Shown one piece after another: positions 54,583-63,833 of a DNA stretch of 64,000 bases. Position 1 is the stretch's first letter; each line of letters opens with the position of its first letter. Below the pieces are notes generated by a model. That model made no database searches. It was given only the letters and a program-made list of their open reading frames with translations, and was not told where the DNA came from. A program made the translations under genes and the position numbers. This DNA comes from Vallitalea pronyensis (GTDB lineage Bacteria > Bacillota > Clostridia > Lachnospirales > Vallitaleaceae): the NCBI RefSeq assembly GCF_018141445.1, contig NZ_CP058649.1, forward strand, positions 4,483,001 through 4,547,000, in the 5' to 3' direction.

Positions 54583-55295
54583 TAAGGTACAACATAGTTT
54601 GTTAAATTTAAGTTGTCCGATATCTTGGCACAAGACCAATCTGGTTATATCTATAAATATTGTACAAAACTATGTATAGTATAAGATTACGGCTTAAAAG
54701 TATTGTAGACATATTTAATCAAAATTTGAGCTTCATATTTAGTTATATTAGTACCAGGATAAAAAATTTACAACTTATAAAATGCTCTTATTTTCAATGA
54801 TTGAAAGGTGTCAAAAGAACTACTTTAATTTATATATGTTTTTTACGAATATAAGGTGAACGAAATTGCATTTCAAATCATAAAAGTATTACATTAATAT
54901 GTACATCATATTATTATTTAATTAAATCAACATCTTGTAATGTGTTTATTATTCAAAAAAATATTATATAGTGTTATAATTATATTGATAATGTTGAATA
55001 TTGTTGAAGTAGAGTACTAGTTTAATAGAAAACTAAATATAGTAAGTAAGCTTGCTTTTGTATGATATTTTAGAAAACCTATTGATCATTTAAATTTTAT
55101 AGTATTCTGACATAATATAATAGTGATAACTCTTTAACCATTTATAAGTTAGAATGATAACTATAAATATGTTTAACCCAAACAAATATATATTAAGCTT
55201 TTCTTTTTAATTATGTACTCTACTATAAATTAAAATTAAATTTTATTTTAATTTGCCGTTTTCTTTAATGAATCAATTGGAAGGAGAGGTTACAA
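54583..55295. other. AT-rich intergenic stretch
   Basis: About 710 bp with no convincing gene. A 9-bp inverted repeat, AAATTAAAA (55227-55235) with TTTTAATTT (55246-55254), lies just before the XRE-type gene and may be its operator or simple low-complexity sequence. Confidence 0.4.
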
Positions 55296-55565
55296 ATGAA
55301 TGAACAAAAAAAAACAGTAGGAGAAGTAATTAGAAATTTAAGACTAGAAAAAGGTTTAACCCAAAAAGAATTAGCAGAAGGTTGTTGTTCTAAACAACAT
55401 GTCTATAGGCTTGAAGCTAGTAAACGATTACCGTCAGCTTATATCGTTAAATTATTCTCAAACAAATTAGGGTATTCATTAATTAATGATGTGTACTCAA
55501 ATGATTGTGACTGGAATGTTCATGCCTCTTATTATAATGTACATAAGGTTGGACGCAAATTCTAA
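55296..55565 (+). CDS. Small XRE-family DNA-binding protein
   Basis: 89 aa. The HTH VGEVIRNLRLEKGLTQKELAEGCCSKQHVYRLEASKRLPSAYIVKLFSNKLG resembles the N-terminus of Rgg/PlcR-type regulators, but the long TPR domain of those proteins is absent. It may be a truncated regulator or a genuine short repressor. AAGGAGAGG precedes the ATG. It is followed by a transposase fragment and the decayed secreted-protein gene. Confidence 0.65.
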   Translation: MNEQKKTVGEVIRNLRLEKGLTQKELAEGCCSKQHVYRLEASKRLPSAYIVKLFSNKLGYSLINDVYSNDCDWNVHASYYNVHKVGRKF

Positions 55566-55586
55566 AAAATAAGTTATAATATAGAT

Positions 55587-55715
55587 ATGAGTAGAAAAAG
55601 AAGAACTTTTAGTCTACAAGAAAAAGCAGAAATATTACTTAGAATTCTTCTAGAAGAAAGCACTTTGGATGAAATATACTATAGCGCAACCAGTCTTAAG
55701 CAGTTGGGAAATTGA
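55587..55715 (+). pseudogene. IS3-type OrfA fragment
   Basis: 42 codons beginning MSRKRRTFSLQEKAEILLR, typical of IS3-family OrfA N-termini, ending at a premature stop where the inverted duplication begins. It is too short to function. It suggests that transposition or recombination between IS remnants created the local rearrangement. Confidence 0.6.
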
Positions 55716-55739
55716 GTTTGTTACCAATATGAATAATAT

Positions 55740-56121
55740 ATCTAACCTATGCTGAGGTAGATGCACTTGCAGATACTATAAGAAATCTAATGTATATTGA
55801 TATTGGTCTAGCTTTTGAGTGGTGGATTACTTTTTACGGCTCCATGGGTTGGTGTTACTGGTACTGGCATTTCTCTAGGTTTGACTGCATATAATATTAA
55901 TAGAAACGCTATTGCTCAACAAATCGATGATACAGCTGATGGTATACGTTACAATGGTAAGAAATTAAGAATAAGATTTTTTAGGATCTGATTTCTATGG
56001 AAACCTTAGTCCTATTATTTGTTCAATATCACAGGCGAATGGATATCCTTTTACACTAGAAGAAATAACGGATTGGGATATTGATTCCTATTCATGGACA
56101 ATCGTAGAATTTCCAACTTAA
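55740..56121 (+). pseudogene. Decayed copy of the secreted-protein gene
   Basis: This matches the 3' three quarters of the gene at 53529-54062. It lacks the signal peptide and start, has a 2-base deletion near 55812 and an extra base near 55985. The stop (56119-56121) and the following terminator are conserved. Confidence 0.82.
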
Positions 56122-56373
56122 TTAAGATTAATTTTAGTTTGAAAGTTTTACATTTACATAATCACTATCATGAAAAGGGCTGATTTTAGCCCTTTTTATT
56201 AACTGGAGAAAGTTAAAGTATTTTATATATTTTTTATCAACTATTTGATATAATAATATTAGTTTATGATGTATTATTTTTCAAATGATAGATATTTAAT
56301 TGATGAATTATTTTCAAATGATTTTCTTAAAGTTATACTATTATTCTCAATTACCTATTGAAAGGAGTACCCC

Positions 56374-56589
56374 ATGTTCAGGTTTAGTGGTATGTGGAGT
56401 AACGTTGAAATTTTTAGCTTCATGTTTATTGTATCAGGTATCTTTACTTTGCTTTTAAGTTGTATTATCTATGTATTTTGGCTATTTGATAAGAATGATA
56501 AAGATATTTATAAAAATAGAATAAAATATTTTCTTAAAACAAGTGCAATATTTTTTATAGTAGCAATTGCATTGAAAATATTTTTCTAG
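56374..56589 (+). CDS. Small two-helix membrane protein, copy 2
   Basis: 71 aa, identical in sequence to the product of 53062-53277 and in opposite orientation. GAAAGGAG precedes the ATG. The adjacent secreted-protein copy is broken while this ORF is intact, so it may be expressed independently. Function unknown. Confidence 0.6.
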   Translation: MFRFSGMWSNVEIFSFMFIVSGIFTLLLSCIIYVFWLFDKNDKDIYKNRIKYFLKTSAIFFIVAIALKIFF

Positions 56590-56740
56590 ACAACTTATTC
56601 AAGGAATTTTATCCTGTATTCAACATCCAATTCGAGAAGGGAATAATCTCTGTAAATTAGCTTTCTATGATAAGTTTTGAGGGCATGAACACTTGTAATA
56701 TGCAATACTCATGCCTATCTCAACTATATGATATACTTAA

Positions 56741-58090
56741 GAGCATGTCAATAAAACCCTTGCTTTACGTGTATTTTAGGGTTTTCTTATAACCATCCTT
56801 CGAACATGATGGAAAGTTCTCCATGGATCTTCCCCCAATTACGGACGGACATACTCCACCTCTTAGTTGCTTCAAATGTCGCTAAATATAGAGCTTTAAG
56901 CAATGCCTTATCACTTGGGAAAACGCTTCTTCCTCGATTTAGCCTACGATAAGTGCTGTTTAGACTTTCTATAGCATTTGTTGTGTAAATTACTTTGCGA
57001 ACATTCGCCGAAAACTTAAATATAGGGCTAATTACATCCCAATTCATAGACCAGCTTCGCATAGCATTTGGATAATGAGTATCCCACATTTCAGTAACTT
57101 CAAGCATTCTTTCATGGGCTATTTCTTCAGATGGTGCTTGATAAATAGTCTTTAAATCTATTGCAAATTTCTTCTTGTCTTTGTATGATACATATTTTAA
57201 GGTATTTCTTACTTGATGTACTATACATCTTTGATATTCAGTCTTTGGAAAAGCTACATTTACAGCCTCCTTCATTCCTGATAATCCGTCTGCGCAAAGA
57301 ATTAGAATGTCCTGAACTCCACGATTTTTCAATTCATTTAGGATGCCTAGCCAATATTTACTACTTTCGTTTTGTCCTATTTGAAGACTGATGACTTCTT
57401 TCATACCATCCTCATTAATTCCAAGAATAACATATGCAGCAATCTTCTTAATGACATTATTATCTCTAACCGAGAAATGGATAGCATCTACAAACACGAT
57501 GGGATAAACCCTAGATAGGGGACGGTGTTGCCAATCTTCTATTTCTGGAAGAAGTTTATTCGTAATGTTAGATACCATACCTTCGCTAACTTCGAATTCA
57601 TAAATATCCTCTATTTGCTCAGATATTTGCCTAGTGGATAACCCTTTTGCATACATAGCTATTATTTTATCGTCAATGTGAGAAATATTCTTTTGGCGTT
57701 TTTGTACGATTTGAGGTTGAAAGGATGAATCTCTATCTTGTGGCACGTCAATATCTATCTCGCCATATTTACTACGTACAGTTTTTGATTTACACCCATT
57801 ACGAGAGTTAGAATTATTCGTTCGCTCATAAGGTTCATATCCTAGATGATCGTCAAGTTCAGCCTCCATCATACTTCCAATAGTACCGCCAAACAGATCT
57901 TTTAATGCATCTTGAATATCTTCAGCTGATTTGATATCATACTCTTGTAAAAGAGCAGCAATAATGTTTTGTTTTCCTTCTGATAATTTCTTCTTCCTTT
58001 TCGCCATTATAAAATAGCCTCCTATGATATTTATTTTATCATAGAAAGCCATTCAAAATTTGTATTTTACAGACTTTTTTTCACCGTCTC
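56741..58090 (-). mobile_element. IS256-family insertion sequence
   Basis: About 1.35 kb, normal for the family. The proposed ends begin GAGCATGTCAATAAAACCC at 56741 and, on the other strand, GAGACGGTGAAAAAAAGTC at 58090, agreeing at about 12 of 19 positions. No target duplication is seen in the flanking 8-9 bases, so one flank was probably altered after insertion. The right end abuts the left arm of the phosphoesterase-STAND cassette. Confidence 0.75.
56787..58004 (-). CDS. IS256-family transposase
   Basis: 405 aa from the ATG at 58004, with AGGAGG upstream; an in-frame ATG at 58052 lacks one. The protein is full length: FGGTIGSMMEAELDDHLGYEPYE near the start, the DDE-domain segments PIVFVDAIHFSVRD and ILILCADGLSGMKEAV with the first two Asp, YQRCIVHQVRNTLKYV, and VIYTTNAIESLNSTYRR near the end are all present. 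It catalyses copy-out transposition through a circular intermediate. It appears intact and may be active. Confidence 0.93.
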   Translation of the reverse strand, partial: AKRKKKLSEGKQNIIAALLQEYDIKSAEDIQDALKDLFGGTIGSMMEAELDDHLGYEPYERTNNSNSRNGCKSKTVRSKYGEIDIDVPQDRDSSFQPQIVQKRQKNISHIDDKIIAMYAKGLSTRQISEQIEDIYEFEVSEGMVSNITNKLLPEIEDWQHRPLSRVYPIVFVDAIHFSVRDNNVIKKIAAYVILGINEDGMKEVISLQIGQNESSKYWLGILNELKNRGVQDILILCADGLSGMKEAVNVAFPKTEYQRCIVHQVRNTLKYVSYKDKKKFAIDLKTIYQAPSEEIAHERMLEVTEMWDTHYPNAMRSWSMNWDVISPIFKFSANVRKVIYTTNAIESLNSTYRRLNRGRSVFPSDKALLKALYLATFEATKRWSMSVRNWGKIHGELSIMFEGWL

Positions 58091-58091
58091 A

Positions 58092-58422
58092 TCAATTGCT
58101 TAATTACTAAGTATGATTTATCTAATAGCTATTACTATTAAATAAAATTCCTCTTACTGATAAGGTCCTCTACTTAATAATAAAATTAATACACAGCATG
58201 TATACAATGTACATATAGTACTGGTATATAGCCTAGAGTAATATGTTGACCCCAGAGCAACTCACAGGAAGACTTCGAAGAACAAACCCAAAACCTCCCC
58301 CCTTTCTTTATCGCCCTTTGGGAGACTTCTTTTTAGAATATTGCCCTATGGGCAATAAATGGTTCTCAATGTACTAATTAGTTGTTCAGTTCAAGATTCT
58401 CTTATAATACAAACTCACTCTT
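58092..58422. repeat. Inverted repeat of the phosphoesterase-STAND cassette, left arm
   Basis: This 331-bp sequence is repeated in reverse at 62910-63243 with only about 10 differences. It contains a TATAAT (58403-58408) pointing inward, against the gene, and two short hairpins: a perfect one, ATTGCCC-TAT-GGGCAAT (58340-58356), and TCGCCC-TTT-GGGAGA (58311-58325), imperfect in this arm. No open reading frame lies within it. Confidence 0.9.
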
Positions 58423-58453
58423 CGTATTACACTTGTCTTAGATAATTTTATGA

Positions 58454-61400
58454 TTATATTTCTAACCAATTCATTATATCTTCACCTAAGTCAATATCTA
58501 AATTTACTGAGATAACTCCCAATATTTTTTTTATAGCTACATCATCTGATAAGAAATAACATCTATCTATTTGACTTTTAATCGTCCTATTCCAACCAAT
58601 AAATTTAGACTTGTGAATTGATAAAAAGTTTAACCAAAATAACTTAAAATAATCACCTACTATCATTTTAAACATTGGTGGAAATCCAATGTATTGATTA
58701 TTAATTAGTGGAGCACATAATAATTGTATTTTTATGCTATGATTTGGATCATTGCATAAAGTAGAAGCACCAATATAGTACAATGCTTTAAGCCATGTAT
58801 CTTGAGAATTAATTATATGGCTATACTCGTTTGAAAAATTATTAAAGTCTTTTTTCGTATTGAAAACCGAAACAAATAAATTCATTATATTGTCCCATAG
58901 CTCTTGATTACTATATGTTTCTTTTGCTTGATTACATATATCAATAATTTCATGTGCATAATCTTGTGCTAATTTTGCATCCAAAAAGTGAATTGTACTT
59001 ACTTTCATAAAAGATGGTATCGCCCAGTAAATTATCATCTTTTTTTCAGCTTCTAATTTAGTACTATTTAATATCTCATTTTTATATGTTACGAATTCGG
59101 TATTGTCACCTTTCTCATTAGAATTACCAACATTATTTCTGACTAAATTAATAATACAATCTAATTGTATAACCAACGCATCTCTATACATATTTCTATT
59201 TATTAGATAACTGCCTAAACGATATCCATCCGCTATTAGAATGTGTTTATTATGAGATTTCATTCCCATGTCATACGCACTTATTGCCCACTCTTCAGCT
59301 TTATCATATTCACCAATCTTTTCTGCGAACCAATAAGTATGGATAGCTAGCACATAATCCATACTTTGATCATATTGCTCAGCTAAAAGAGGACTATCGT
59401 TAAGAAACATTCGTCTATAGGGACGTTTATATGGAGTTCCATCCTTTGTTTTATCTGGAGCACTTCCAGTTTGTAAAAGAATAATTATATACCCTGAAAC
59501 GTGTCCAAAAATAGTAAACACTTCTTTCCAACTATTACTATCTTTTTTATTTCCTAATAATATATTAACCGCTTCATCATAATATAAAAACATATCCTCT
59601 ACATTTTTCGCTTCCCATAATGCTATAATACACTCTCCAATTACTTTAACTAAATAATATTTAGGTATACTTTGGTTGCTTTTAGAAATTTCAACAGCCT
59701 GTTTTGCATATTGGGCAGATTCTTCTAAATCATTAAATGCTATTGCTTCACTTAGTTTTAAGTATGTATCTACTTTCTCAAATAGATATAAGTTTATATT
59801 ATTAGATAAAGCATCTTTAAGCCACTTTATAGCATCAGTATATTTTCCCTTGTATACTAATTGTTTTCCAGTAATAGACTTTATAATAAACTGTATTATT
59901 GGATTATTTGAAGCTAATTTAAGAGACGCATTAGCTAGTTTAATAGCTTCATTAAGATTTTGCTGATTTTCAGCTAAAATAATGATTCTCCCTCTTATAG
60001 CGCAAGCCCATAAAATTTCTAAATTTCTTTGATAGGCAAAATATGTTAATTCGATAAAGTAGTCCATTAACAATTTCCATTCCTGTTTTTCTTTTTTATA
60101 TTCAATGAGCCATATATTATCAATTATACTGAAACAACATTGTTCAGCAAGCGTATCACTAAAAGCAATCTTAAGTTGGTCGTGAGATAAACTACTAAGG
60201 GTATCTATCCAATTTCTAATATCTTTATACGATTTAATCGAAGCTCCTGTTAACCAAATGATAGATTCTGGTTTTATTGTTTCGGGTAATAATACAGGTT
60301 CACCGTTAGGTAATTGCATATCAGATAATGAATCTATGGAATTTAATAAATATTTATTTGCTTTTTGAGGTTTAGTTAGTGCAAGTATTGTTGACATATA
60401 AAAAGTGATATGAGGTATACTTAACTCATTTATTAGATTATCAAAGTCCTCAAGTAATTTCTTTATATCTTTCCCTATTCTTATACAAAACTTAATTTGG
60501 ATTACTCTTAAATACAATTTAGTCTCAATATTCATTTGTGGTGGTAATGATATATTGTACCAGATACCTGCAAATCCCCACTCATCAGTAATCAAATTTC
60601 TTGAATCCATTTCATTTAGTGTTTTGATTAGTACATAACCAGCATCATCAAATTTTTCGGCATCAATAAAGTGAGTGATAGCTCTTAAAATTTCTAATGG
60701 TGTAAGAGTTTCTTTTTTCATCAATTCATTTGCCATTGATAAGTTCAAAGAGCGTTTTGTAGTTAACGTAATATTTTTTTCAGCAATCTTTTTAATAAGA
60801 GGTGATACAATAAATTTATTGTTTTCTTCTTTAACCCATATGTTTATTAGTTTATTGAAATTCTCTAAAGGTAATTCAATTATTGGTAATATATTACATA
60901 TAATTCTAACATCATTAAATGTAAATGCCCAACCGATTGTTGACAGTCTATATAACAACTCTCTTTCTTGAGGATTATTTAAGGTTTTAATTACTATATC
61001 TTGTATTTCACTTTCAAGATTTAAAGAATATCTATCATTGATAATATCCATTAGTATTTCATTTGTAAACTGCCACTCATTAATGGATAAATAATAAATT
61101 AATGCCCCTATCAACGAAGGATTTCCTTTTGTTTTAACAGCTATAAAATCCGTAAATTTTTCATTTGTAATTATTTCTTCAGGAGCTTTGTATACCTTTA
61201 ATAAGTCATTTATTTCGTAGTTAGAGAACTTAGGAATATCTAAGGCCAACGTTTCTTCTCCTATAGATTGTCGTACATTTAATGGAATATCTTCTATTCC
61301 AGTAGATATAATTTTAATATTGCGTTTTTTGCATTGAAGGACAAACCTGAGAAATAATTCCCTTAAGTTGGATAAAAGCATTGGCACATCATCAAATATT

Positions 61401-62803
61401 ATTAGAGTATGTTCATTTATTTGCTCGCAAACGTTTTTACAAAAATGTTCTAAATGATGTGATGAAGGGACCCCTGTTAGTGAAATTAATAATTCATATA
61501 TATTATTATAAGCTTGTTTTGAATTAAATCCTTTAAGAGTAATCCATAGTGTATTGTTTTTCCATTTTTGTGCCACTAAAGTGGCTAGATAAGTTTTACC
61601 TGACCAAATATCACCATGTAAATGTATCCATGTTTTCTCCTTTAAAATTCCTATTAAATCGTTAACATTGTCTTGACGAGTAGATATTTTTGTAGAAATA
61701 ATTGGAATATCTATATGTATGTTCCTTTTAGAATTTTTAATTGTTAGCTCTTTATAATCAGTACTACTTTTTAAGTACTGCGAAATGATATTATTTACAT
61801 CTGTGTTTGCCAAATTAATATTTGTTGATTTTATGCATTCAGCATTTTTTTTTACATTATTTTTTAATAATCTATTTATCGAAATCTCTAAACTATTACC
61901 AGAAGCTCTTCTTGAAACTTCATTATCTTCAACCCATTTCCCTAAACTTTGAGACCACTTATGGAATGTAATTTGTCCATTACCAGTTTCTATGTCTAAA
62001 GAACCCGTTACTATCCCAACCGTGGAATAGCTATCGCACATACCAGACCCACAGCTAACATATAGTAAATCATTCTCATTATTAACATTAAATGTGGCTC
62101 TAGGTTTATGAACATGTCCACTTAAATACATATCTATATTATGATCTGAAAGATTGTTTTCAAATCTTTTCTGTTCTTCTATAGCTAGACATTCAATGCT
62201 ATGATGTCCAACTGCTACATTTAAGTTTTCATTATTAATATTTTTTAATGCATTTCGTAACTTTTTTTGACCAATTATTAATTTCTTATGACTATCCTCT
62301 CCATCAATACCACTTATTAAACAAGTATTTATATGTATGATATTATAATTCTCTCTACATGCCACATAATGAAGTTCCTCTTGTTTATAGCCATGTCCCA
62401 TTAACTTATTATAAAAATTAAAGTATTCGTCTTGTCCTGACAATAAATCATTATATATTTCAGTATCAAGCGTATCCACTTCATCAGATGGATTTTCTAA
62501 GCTACAAATTCCATTAATAAGTATTTTTCTTTTTTGACTTCTTTTTACATCGTGATTACCTGGTACTATAAAAAGGTTAGTGTTACTTATTTTCAACTCA
62601 TTTAATATGTTACTTATGAATTCAATGAGTTCATCTGTATATGGTTCACCTCTATATCTAATATCACCAGTAATAACAATAAAGTTATACGATTGCTCTA
62701 TGGATTTAAGATAGTCAATAGTTTTCTCTCTCATTACTGTTGTATTGTAATTATCAAAATTATAATGTATATCCGATATATGAATCCAATTAATTCTCGT
62801 CAT
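58454..62803 (-). CDS. Calcineurin-like phosphoesterase - STAND/NACHT NTPase - helical repeat protein
   Basis: 1449 aa. Residues 1-270 are a metallophosphoesterase with every metal motif: DIH (11-13), GDIR (46-49), GNHD (92-95), GHH (199-201), GHVH (229-232). Residues 370-620 are a STAND-type P-loop NTPase: Walker A GDIWSGKT (397-404), Walker B LIIFDD (467-472), sensor IISTG near 499, and KGNPS (559-563). The remaining 800 residues are helical, TPR-like repeats that should recognise a trigger. This is the plan of bacterial NLR-like defence proteins: repeats sense, NTPase oligomerises, effector cleaves nucleotides, nucleic acid or another phosphoester. No signal peptide. GAGGGTGG precedes the ATG, and inverted repeats flank the gene. 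Confidence 0.9.
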   Translation of the reverse strand: MTRINWIHISDIHYNFDNYNTTVMREKTIDYLKSIEQSYNFIVITGDIRYRGEPYTDELIEFISNILNELKISNTNLFIVPGNHDVKRSQKRKILINGICSLENPSDEVDTLDTEIYNDLLSGQDEYFNFYNKLMGHGYKQEELHYVACRENYNIIHINTCLISGIDGEDSHKKLIIGQKKLRNALKNINNENLNVAVGHHSIECLAIEEQKRFENNLSDHNIDMYLSGHVHKPRATFNVNNENDLLYVSCGSGMCDSYSTVGIVTGSLDIETGNGQITFHKWSQSLGKWVEDNEVSRRASGNSLEISINRLLKNNVKKNAECIKSTNINLANTDVNNIISQYLKSSTDYKELTIKNSKRNIHIDIPIISTKISTRQDNVNDLIGILKEKTWIHLHGDIWSGKTYLATLVAQKWKNNTLWITLKGFNSKQAYNNIYELLISLTGVPSSHHLEHFCKNVCEQINEHTLIIFDDVPMLLSNLRELFLRFVLQCKKRNIKIISTGIEDIPLNVRQSIGEETLALDIPKFSNYEINDLLKVYKAPEEIITNEKFTDFIAVKTKGNPSLIGALIYYLSINEWQFTNEILMDIINDRYSLNLESEIQDIVIKTLNNPQERELLYRLSTIGWAFTFNDVRIICNILPIIELPLENFNKLINIWVKEENNKFIVSPLIKKIAEKNITLTTKRSLNLSMANELMKKETLTPLEILRAITHFIDAEKFDDAGYVLIKTLNEMDSRNLITDEWGFAGIWYNISLPPQMNIETKLYLRVIQIKFCIRIGKDIKKLLEDFDNLINELSIPHITFYMSTILALTKPQKANKYLLNSIDSLSDMQLPNGEPVLLPETIKPESIIWLTGASIKSYKDIRNWIDTLSSLSHDQLKIAFSDTLAEQCCFSIIDNIWLIEYKKEKQEWKLLMDYFIELTYFAYQRNLEILWACAIRGRIIILAENQQNLNEAIKLANASLKLASNNPIIQFIIKSITGKQLVYKGKYTDAIKWLKDALSNNINLYLFEKVDTYLKLSEAIAFNDLEESAQYAKQAVEISKSNQSIPKYYLVKVIGECIIALWEAKNVEDMFLYYDEAVNILLGNKKDSNSWKEVFTIFGHVSGYIIILLQTGSAPDKTKDGTPYKRPYRRMFLNDSPLLAEQYDQSMDYVLAIHTYWFAEKIGEYDKAEEWAISAYDMGMKSHNKHILIADGYRLGSYLINRNMYRDALVIQLDCIINLVRNNVGNSNEKGDNTEFVTYKNEILNSTKLEAEKKMIIYWAIPSFMKVSTIHFLDAKLAQDYAHEIIDICNQAKETYSNQELWDNIMNLFVSVFNTKKDFNNFSNEYSHIINSQDTWLKALYYIGASTLCNDPNHSIKIQLLCAPLINNQYIGFPPMFKMIVGDYFKLFWLNFLSIHKSKFIGWNRTIKSQIDRCYFLSDDVAIKKILGVISVNLDIDLGEDIMNWLEI

Positions 62804-62909
62804 TAAGCCACCCTCTTCAATTAATTTAATTACAAAAAATTAATTCAATTTAAATTTAATATAATTATATCTAATAAGAGCATAATTATCAATGAAAAGG
62901 GCAGATATA

Positions 62910-63243
62910 AAGAGTGAGTTTGTATTATAAGAGAATCTTGAACTGAACAACTAATTAGTACATTGAGAACCATTTATTGCCCATAGGGCAATATTCTAAA
63001 AAGAAGTCGCCCAAAGGGCGATAAAGAAAGGGGGGAGGTTTTGGGTTTGTTCTTCGAAGTCTTCCTGTGAGTTGCTCTGGGGTCAACATATTACTCTAGG
63101 CTATATACCAGCACTATATGTACATTGTATACATGCTGTGTATTATAATTTTATTATTAAGTAGAGAACCTTATCAGTTAGAGGAATTATTATTTAATAG
63201 TAATAGCTATTAGATAAATCATACTTAGTAATTAAGCATTGAT
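62910..63243. repeat. Inverted repeat of the phosphoesterase-STAND cassette, right arm
   Basis: Reverse copy of 58092-58422. The hairpins are perfect here: ATTGCCC-ATA-GGGCAAT (62976-62992) and TCGCCC-AAA-GGGCGA (63007-63021). The outer end overlaps the terminal codons of the frameshifted small gene at 63232-63632. Confidence 0.9.
62924..62929 (-). promoter_or_regulatory. Candidate -10 box driving the phosphoesterase-STAND gene
   Basis: Minus-strand TATAAT within the right arm lies about 120 bp upstream of the start codon. The best upstream match is TTGTTC at a short 15-bp spacing, so the promoter would be weak or activated. The left arm holds the same box facing the 3' end of the gene. Confidence 0.5.
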
Positions 63244-63632
63244 TATTCCTAAGATAATCTCACCATCATGATAAAATTCTACTATTTTCTTTTTATCTTT
63301 TGAGAATATCCAAGTATTAAAACTTACAGCAGTCACATCATCAATTACGTTTAAAATTGATGTTAGTTTAGAAGTATTTTAGGATGATTTATCTCATCCC
63401 ATACAATAATAATGTCTTCATTATTACCTCCAATGAAATCAATAATACTATCAATAAAATTCTCTGTATCCATACATTTTTTTACTGTTTTCAATTTAAC
63501 CCAGTTGATTCTTCCCCAGTTTGTAAGAGAAAATGTTTCAAATAATTCTTTTAATAATTGTTCCTTTTGAGTATTAGATAATATTTTGTAATTATCTTGT
63601 AGTGCTTCCAAACACTCATCTAAAAGCGTCAT
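63232..63632 (-). pseudogene. Frameshifted small acidic protein gene
   Basis: The first 89 codons (63632 to 63363) end at a TAA, but a -1 shift at the AAAA run near 63378 continues an open frame with good coding character: NVIDDVTAVSFNTWIFS, then FYHDGEIILG, to a TAA at 63232-63234. The full protein would be about 133 aa, acidic and soluble. The style recalls small immunity or anti-toxin proteins, but no family is assigned. GAGGAG precedes the ATG. The last codons lie in the inverted repeat. A sequencing error or true mutation are both possible. Confidence 0.6.
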
Positions 63633-63661
63633 TTATATCTCCTCTTTCATATATAACTTTT

Positions 63662-63791
63662 AAGATTACTCATCCCCTCCACATATAGGGTGATAACTAA
63701 GCAAAAACAGAATTTCGTCCCCTAGGCTAGTAAAAGCCAATTCTTATTTTGCTTAGTTATCACCCTATATGTTGAGGGGGCGACTAATCTT
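63662..63791. repeat. 130-bp palindromic element
   Basis: Two 45-base arms (63662-63706 and 63747-63791) are inverted with about four mismatches. The 40-base centre contains further pairing, AGAATT with AATTCT and GGCT with AGCC. The whole can fold into one long hairpin. It resembles a miniature inverted-repeat element or a structured RNA gene. Confidence 0.75.
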
Positions 63792-63833
63792 TGAATAATT
63801 AAAGGATTAATAAATAACAGAAATAGTATATAT

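Larger units (their letters stand above)
55735..56625. repeat. Large inverted duplication, right arm
   Basis: Reverse copy of 53026-53916, same length to within a few bases. The two arms flank 1.8 kb containing the 5' end of the intact secreted-protein gene, IS3 remnants and the XRE-type gene. Confidence 0.85.

Noticed and set aside
57161..57391. 76-aa frame inside the IS256 transposase
   Set aside because: It is antisense to conserved transposase coding sequence and has no independent support.
62910..63243. CRISPR-like repeat array near the STAND gene
   Set aside because: The repeated sequence occurs only twice, inverted and 4.5 kb apart; there are no short direct repeats with spacers and no cas genes.
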